Below, piece by piece: positions 60,068 to 64,000 of a DNA stretch of 64,000 nt. The notes beneath the pieces are model-generated. The model ran no database searches. It was not told the DNA's origin and saw nothing but the letters and a program-made list of their open reading frames with translations. The translations under genes were made by a program, and so were the position numbers. Each line of letters starts with the position of its first letter. The stretch's first letter is position 1. This DNA comes from Alphaproteobacteria bacterium (GTDB taxonomy: Bacteria; Pseudomonadota; Alphaproteobacteria; Micropepsales; Micropepsaceae). The stretch spans positions 1-64,000 of the forward strand of contig JAFKEW010000050.1 in assembly GCA_017308375.1 (NCBI GenBank). The letters run 5' to 3'.

Positions 60068-61324
60068 ATGATCACCCTGCCACACCATTGTGAATTTCTG
60101 TCGGACGCTTGGCTTCAGGAGACCAAAAATTTTCTCGAAAGAGAGGTGGCAGTACGGAAGGACCGGCTGACCGGATCGTTTTCGGTGAGTGAACGGTTTG
60201 GCGATGCACCGCCGCATATGAAATTCGCGGACAATGTTGCGGCATGGCGCATGCGCTTCGATGGCGAGACGGTTTCCGTCTCGCGCGATTTCGATGACAG
60301 GGTGGATCAGATTGTCGAAGGCGACTATCAGGCTGCGCTAACGGCTGCGCAATGCGTTGGCATTCTTGCACCCGGCGCGACAGAGGCGATGTTGCGCGAC
60401 GTTGCGGCCATGTTCGGCAAGGACGCGATCCGCGTGAAGGGGAAACTCGAAGACGGGCAGGCGCGTGAGATCATGGCGCTGCTGCACGATCATATGGGCC
60501 GCCGCACCGTCGAAAATCCCGATCTTGCGCACCGGGCTGCGCGTCAGGGTCTCTCGGGGAAAATCCGCGAGATGGAAGAGCAGGGCTTCACCATTCTTGA
60601 GCACGCCATCGCGCCTGAATTTGCGGACGAGGTGCGTGCCGCCACCTTGCGTGCGCTGCTGCCGCATCAAAGTGTGTCCATGAACTGGATGCTTTATCAC
60701 GGCCGCGAGTTCGAGCGGCTGGTACAGAATCCGCTGCTGATGACCTTGATCGACGCCTCGCTCGGCCGTGGCGCCGTCATCGCGTCGCTCAGCTCGATCA
60801 AGCGCGGCCCCGGCCCCGGTTTTATTCCGATGCACACCGATTATGCGCATGTGCCGGAGCCTTATCCCGAATTCGCTTTGACCGGTGTCGGCGTCTGGGC
60901 GCTGGAGGACTGGCGTGTGGAATCCGGCCCAACATGGCTTGTACCCGGCAGCCATAAAATGCGCCGTCCGCCGCGCCCGGGCGAAGGGCACAATGGCGCG
61001 GTGCCGATCGAAATGCCCAAGGGGTCGGTGGTGTTCTTCACCCATGGCGTCTGGCATTGGCAGGGTGACCGGACAGAGCCGGGCGATCGCATCACGCTTC
61101 ACATGCATTTCAATCGCGGCATCCTGCGCAGTCTTGAGCCGAAGAAGGTCGATGTGCAGATGCTGCACCGGAATGCGCCGCGCTTGGGCGAAATGCTGGG
61201 GGAAGACGACTGGTTCGACAAGATGTCGGCGTCCGGCCGCGATCACGTCCGCTTCGCCTATATGCAGCAATTGCTGGCCTTCAACGAGCAGCAGAAGAAG
61301 CAGATTCTGGCAGGGGCGGCCTGA
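60068..61324 (+). CDS. Phytanoyl-CoA dioxygenase-like protein
   Basis: A 418-residue protein with a double-stranded beta-helix domain in its C-terminal half. Iron ligands are likely the HxD of PMHTDYAHVPEP and the His of FFTHGVWHWQGDR; a 2-oxoglutarate-binding Arg follows (DRITLHMH). This is the non-heme Fe(II)/2-oxoglutarate-dependent oxygenase class, and the N-terminal half has no recognised domain. The start MITLPHHCEFLSDAWL at 60068 has GGGAGAGAG 5 bases before. It sits between a kinase-like gene and a monooxygenase gene. Confidence 0.82.
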   Translation: MITLPHHCEFLSDAWLQETKNFLEREVAVRKDRLTGSFSVSERFGDAPPHMKFADNVAAWRMRFDGETVSVSRDFDDRVDQIVEGDYQAALTAAQCVGILAPGATEAMLRDVAAMFGKDAIRVKGKLEDGQAREIMALLHDHMGRRTVENPDLAHRAARQGLSGKIREMEEQGFTILEHAIAPEFADEVRAATLRALLPHQSVSMNWMLYHGREFERLVQNPLLMTLIDASLGRGAVIASLSSIKRGPGPGFIPMHTDYAHVPEPYPEFALTGVGVWALEDWRVESGPTWLVPGSHKMRRPPRPGEGHNGAVPIEMPKGSVVFFTHGVWHWQGDRTEPGDRITLHMHFNRGILRSLEPKKVDVQMLHRNAPRLGEMLGEDDWFDKMSASGRDHVRFAYMQQLLAFNEQQKKQILAGAA

Positions 61325-61429
61325 ACCGGGCATACCCCGGATTCGAAAATTTGGCTGGCGCTTGAAACACGCCGTGTGCATACTGACAATAAGTCAGAAC
61401 CGAAAATTCACGCAACAGGGGCTTTCTCG

Positions 61430-63262
61430 ATGGCACGCGAAACCGATACCGCAACGGCACCGCAATCCGTGGATAACGATCTGGGGTTCGATCCCGATGC
61501 GCTGCACGCCAAATATCAGGCAGAGCGGGATAAGCGGCTGCGCACGGATGGTAACGAGCAGTATGTGGAGATCGCAGGCCGCTTTGCGCATTACCTCGAT
61601 GATCCCTACGTCGCGCCGCTGAACCGCGCACCGCTCCATGACGATGTGGAGGTGCTGATCGTTGGCGGTGGTTTCGGCGGATTGCTGGCGGGTGCGCGGC
61701 TGCGGCAGGCCGGTGTGGAAGATATCCGCATCATTGAAAAGGGCGGCGACTTCGGTGGCACCTGGTATTGGAACCGGTATCCGGGGGCTGCCTGCGATAT
61801 CGAATCCTACATCTATCTGCCGCTGCTGGAAGAAATCGGCTACATGCCGGTCGAGAAATATTCGCGCGCGCCCGAAATTCTGAAGCATAGCCGTGCGATC
61901 GGAAAGAAATTCGATCTCTATCGCAATGCCTGTTTCCAGACGGAAGTCACGGAAATGCGGTGGGATGAGAACGCCGCACGATGGATCGTTCGGACCAATC
62001 GCGATGATGCCATGCGGGCCCGGTTCATCGTGATGGCCAATGGTCCGCTGCATCGCCCGAAGCTACCCGGTATTCCCGGTATTGAAAGTTTCAAGGGCCA
62101 TTCCTTCCACACCAGCCGGTGGGATTATGCCTATACCGGCGGCGACTCGACGGGAAATCTCGCAAAGCTGTCGGACAAGCGTGTTGGGATTATCGGCACC
62201 GGTGCGACGGCGGTGCAATGCGTGCCGCATTTGGGGCAGGCGGCGAAACATCTTTATGTGTTTCAGCGCACCCCGTCTTCGATTGACGTCCGCGCCAACC
62301 GGCCGACCGATGCGCAATGGGCAGAAGGTTTGGAGCCGGGCTGGCAAAAGCGGCGCATGGACAATTTCAATGTCCTCGTCTCAGGCGGTTTTCAGGACGA
62401 AGACCTCGTTAATGACGGATGGACCGACATTATTGGCAACATCCTGTTTCTGGCCCGCAAGCGCCAGCAGGATGGCGCCCCGGCAGAAGATGCCGCAACC
62501 CTGATGCAGTTGGCCGACTTCAAAAAGATGGAACAGGTCCGCGCCCGTGTCGATTCCATTGTGGCGGATCAGAAAACGGCTGAAGCCCTGAAACCGTATT
62601 ACAATCAGTTCTGCAAGCGTCCATGCTTTCACGATGAGTATCTTCAGACCTTCAATCGTCCCAATGTGACGCTGGTCGACACGGCCGGTCAGGGTGTGGA
62701 GCGGATCACCGAACACGGCATCGTCGCCAATGGGCGGGAATATGAAATCGACTGTCTGATCTATGCCACGGGGTTTGAAGTCGGCACCAGTTACACGCGC
62801 CGGTCCGGGTATGAACTCTATGGCCGGGGCGGCCTCGCGCTTTCTGAAAAATGGAAGGATGGCGTTGCCACCTTGCATGGCATGCACACGCGCGGTTTTC
62901 CGAACGTATTCATTATGAGCAATGCACAATCCGGTTTTACGGCCAATTTTCCCCACATGCTGGATGAGCAGAGCCGGCACCTGGCCTACATCGTCAGGCA
63001 CGCCGCCTCTCACCAGATAAGAGTGGTGGAAGCCGCGCAGGAGGCGGAGAGCGCCTGGGTCGAAACCATCGCGTCGCTTGCGATCATGCGGCAGAAATTC
63101 TTCGAGGAGTGTACGCCGGGTTACTATAACAATGAGGGAAAGCTGTCGCCGTTGGCGGCACGAAGCGGTCCCTACGGTGCCGGCCCGATCGCCTTCGTCC
63201 AGGTTCTGGAGGATTGGCGCTCCGATGGAACGCTCAAGGGCCTTGAACTGACGGCTTCCTAG
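61430..63262 (+). CDS. Baeyer-Villiger-type flavin monooxygenase
   Basis: A 610-residue enzyme. The FAD motif is [18 protein letters not shown] near residue 75, the Baeyer-Villiger fingerprint is [13 protein letters not shown] (FxGxxxHxxxW) and the NADP-binding motif is [20 protein letters not shown]. It would insert oxygen next to a carbonyl using NADPH; the substrate (cyclic ketone, steroid or other) is unknown. The start at 61430 is the first good ATG after the phytanoyl-like gene. The TetR gene on the other strand ends 6 bases after it. Confidence 0.9.
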   Translation: MARETDTATAPQSVDNDLGFDPDALHAKYQAERDKRLRTDGNEQYVEIAGRFAHYLDDPYVAPLNRAPLHDDVEVLIVGGGFGGLLAGARLRQAGVEDIRIIEKGGDFGGTWYWNRYPGAACDIESYIYLPLLEEIGYMPVEKYSRAPEILKHSRAIGKKFDLYRNACFQTEVTEMRWDENAARWIVRTNRDDAMRARFIVMANGPLHRPKLPGIPGIESFKGHSFHTSRWDYAYTGGDSTGNLAKLSDKRVGIIGTGATAVQCVPHLGQAAKHLYVFQRTPSSIDVRANRPTDAQWAEGLEPGWQKRRMDNFNVLVSGGFQDEDLVNDGWTDIIGNILFLARKRQQDGAPAEDAATLMQLADFKKMEQVRARVDSIVADQKTAEALKPYYNQFCKRPCFHDEYLQTFNRPNVTLVDTAGQGVERITEHGIVANGREYEIDCLIYATGFEVGTSYTRRSGYELYGRGGLALSEKWKDGVATLHGMHTRGFPNVFIMSNAQSGFTANFPHMLDEQSRHLAYIVRHAASHQIRVVEAAQEAESAWVETIASLAIMRQKFFEECTPGYYNNEGKLSPLAARSGPYGAGPIAFVQVLEDWRSDGTLKGLELTAS

Positions 63263-63268
63263 GGCGTT

Positions 63269-63886
63269 TCAGCGTAACCGGTTCAATGCGTTTGCGATGG
63301 CCTGCTGATGGGTTCGCGACATCTGCTGGGCGAGCGCTTTTGGCATTGTCCTGTTTAAGTGGCTTGCCGTTGCGGAGAGTTGCAAGGCAAAGACACAGGA
63401 CGCCATCAGCGCATCATCGTCGGCGCTGGGAAAGTGCTTTCTTGCTTCCACAAGAAGATGCGCGGCATTTGTCAGCGTTGCCTGCGCTTCCAGGGTCTGA
63501 AGGTTGGAATCCCCCTGAACAATGGACCAAAGGCTTCCGAACATGGGCTCACGGGATCGCAATTCATCGTACATTTGGTAGATCGACAGCATCGCATGAA
63601 TGAAGGCATCCGCGTCGGCAATGTTCGCCAGATGGCGTTGGATGCGTTCCTCCATATAGGAATTGTGCTGCTGAAGGATCGCCCTGTTAATGGCGGATTT
63701 GTCCTCGAAATAGCGGTAAACAGCTCCGATGACGATATCGGCCCGTTGGGCGATTTCCGTCATTGTTACGGTTTCTGCCCCTTTTTCGATCGTCAGGGCA
63801 ATGGTGGAATCGATAATGCGTTGAACCGTTGCCCTTGAACGGGTTTGGGTTGCCGTGCTCCTGCCGGGTCGTGCCGTTGCGCTCAT
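63269..63886 (-). CDS. TetR-family regulator
   Basis: A 205-residue protein with an N-terminal TetR helix-turn-helix (TVTMTEIAQRADIVIGAVYR then YFEDKSAI) and an all-helical ligand domain. It is probably the local repressor of the monooxygenase cluster, judging by position. The start at 63886 (MSATARPGRSTATQTR) has AGAGG 4 bases before; an ATG at 63913 is also possible. The last 87 bases of the window upstream of it show no gene. Confidence 0.85.
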   Translation of the reverse strand: MSATARPGRSTATQTRSRATVQRIIDSTIALTIEKGAETVTMTEIAQRADIVIGAVYRYFEDKSAINRAILQQHNSYMEERIQRHLANIADADAFIHAMLSIYQMYDELRSREPMFGSLWSIVQGDSNLQTLEAQATLTNAAHLLVEARKHFPSADDDALMASCVFALQLSATASHLNRTMPKALAQQMSRTHQQAIANALNRLR

Positions 63887-64000
63887 GGGCCTCTGCCGCG
63901 CGTCTGGAAGCATCGCCTGTCGTGCGGGGCAGTCTTCGCCCCGGGGGCGAATCTCACCGGCGTTGCGGATTGCAAGAACGCGCTGTGATATCGTGCCGGC

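Noticed and set aside
1-64000. CRISPR arrays and rRNA genes
   Set aside because: No regularly spaced repeats and no ribosomal RNA sequence were seen anywhere in the window.

Overview
The window looks like part of an alphaproteobacterial chromosome. It is GC-rich and carries a heme-PAS FixL/FixJ/FixK cascade, an SqrR/BigR-type persulfide sensor, and mobile-element genes (strawberry-notch helicase, ParB, ArdC, DUF2958, DUF4326) typical of Rhizobiales and Sphingomonadales. I cannot name the genus from sequence alone.

Layout. (1) 1-14.2 kb is the right end of an integrative element, nearly all on the minus strand. It holds a large helicase/methylase, a run of small accessory genes, a ParB-like protein, a frameshifted ArdC, a toxin-antitoxin pair, an excisionase-like HTH protein and a tyrosine integrase. 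It ends in the 3' part of a tRNA-Leu(CAA), the likely attachment site. Two sets of iterated RNA hairpins occur in its leaders. (2) 14.3-17.9 kb is core-like: a class I glutamine amidotransferase, DipZ, RlmJ and an intact tRNA-Ser(CGA). (3) 18.3-23.9 kb is a second mobile module: DUF3489, DUF2924 and a large serine recombinase face a ParB-methylase (frameshifted) and two DUF5681 proteins. (4) 23.9-27.3 kb holds a decayed Nramp fragment, sdhB-sdhC-sdhD without sdhA, and an AT-rich acyl-CoA dehydrogenase. (5) 27.7-34.0 kb is a sulfide unit: DUF2892, sulfide:quinone oxidoreductase, SqrR-like repressor and an RND efflux pair. (6) 34.1-56.4 kb is a low-oxygen and stress island: P-type ATPase, phosphoketolase with acetate kinase, cytochrome b561, Nramp-like transporter, zinc alcohol dehydrogenase, two universal stress proteins, a kinase, two murein enzymes, FixK-like regulator, lone receiver, FixJ, FixL and a quinol nitric oxide reductase. 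(7) 56.6-57.6 kb is transposon debris. (8) 57.6-63.9 kb is a catabolic-type cluster: VOC protein, AhpD-like protein, APH-like phosphotransferase, phytanoyl-CoA dioxygenase-like protein, Baeyer-Villiger-type monooxygenase and a TetR regulator.

How the parts fit. The central inference is that FixL and FixJ switch on the FixK-like gene through a FixJ-type site at 51431-51448. The FixK-like protein would then act at boxes of the form TTG(A/C)-N6-(T/G)CAA. Six such sites lie in promoters here: before the sulfide oxidoreductase, acetate kinase/phosphoketolase, cytochrome b, the alcohol dehydrogenase, a universal stress protein and a single-domain receiver. The receiver lacks the conserved Thr/Ser and sits where a FixT-like feedback inhibitor would be expected. 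The sulfide unit would answer both to low oxygen and to sulfide.
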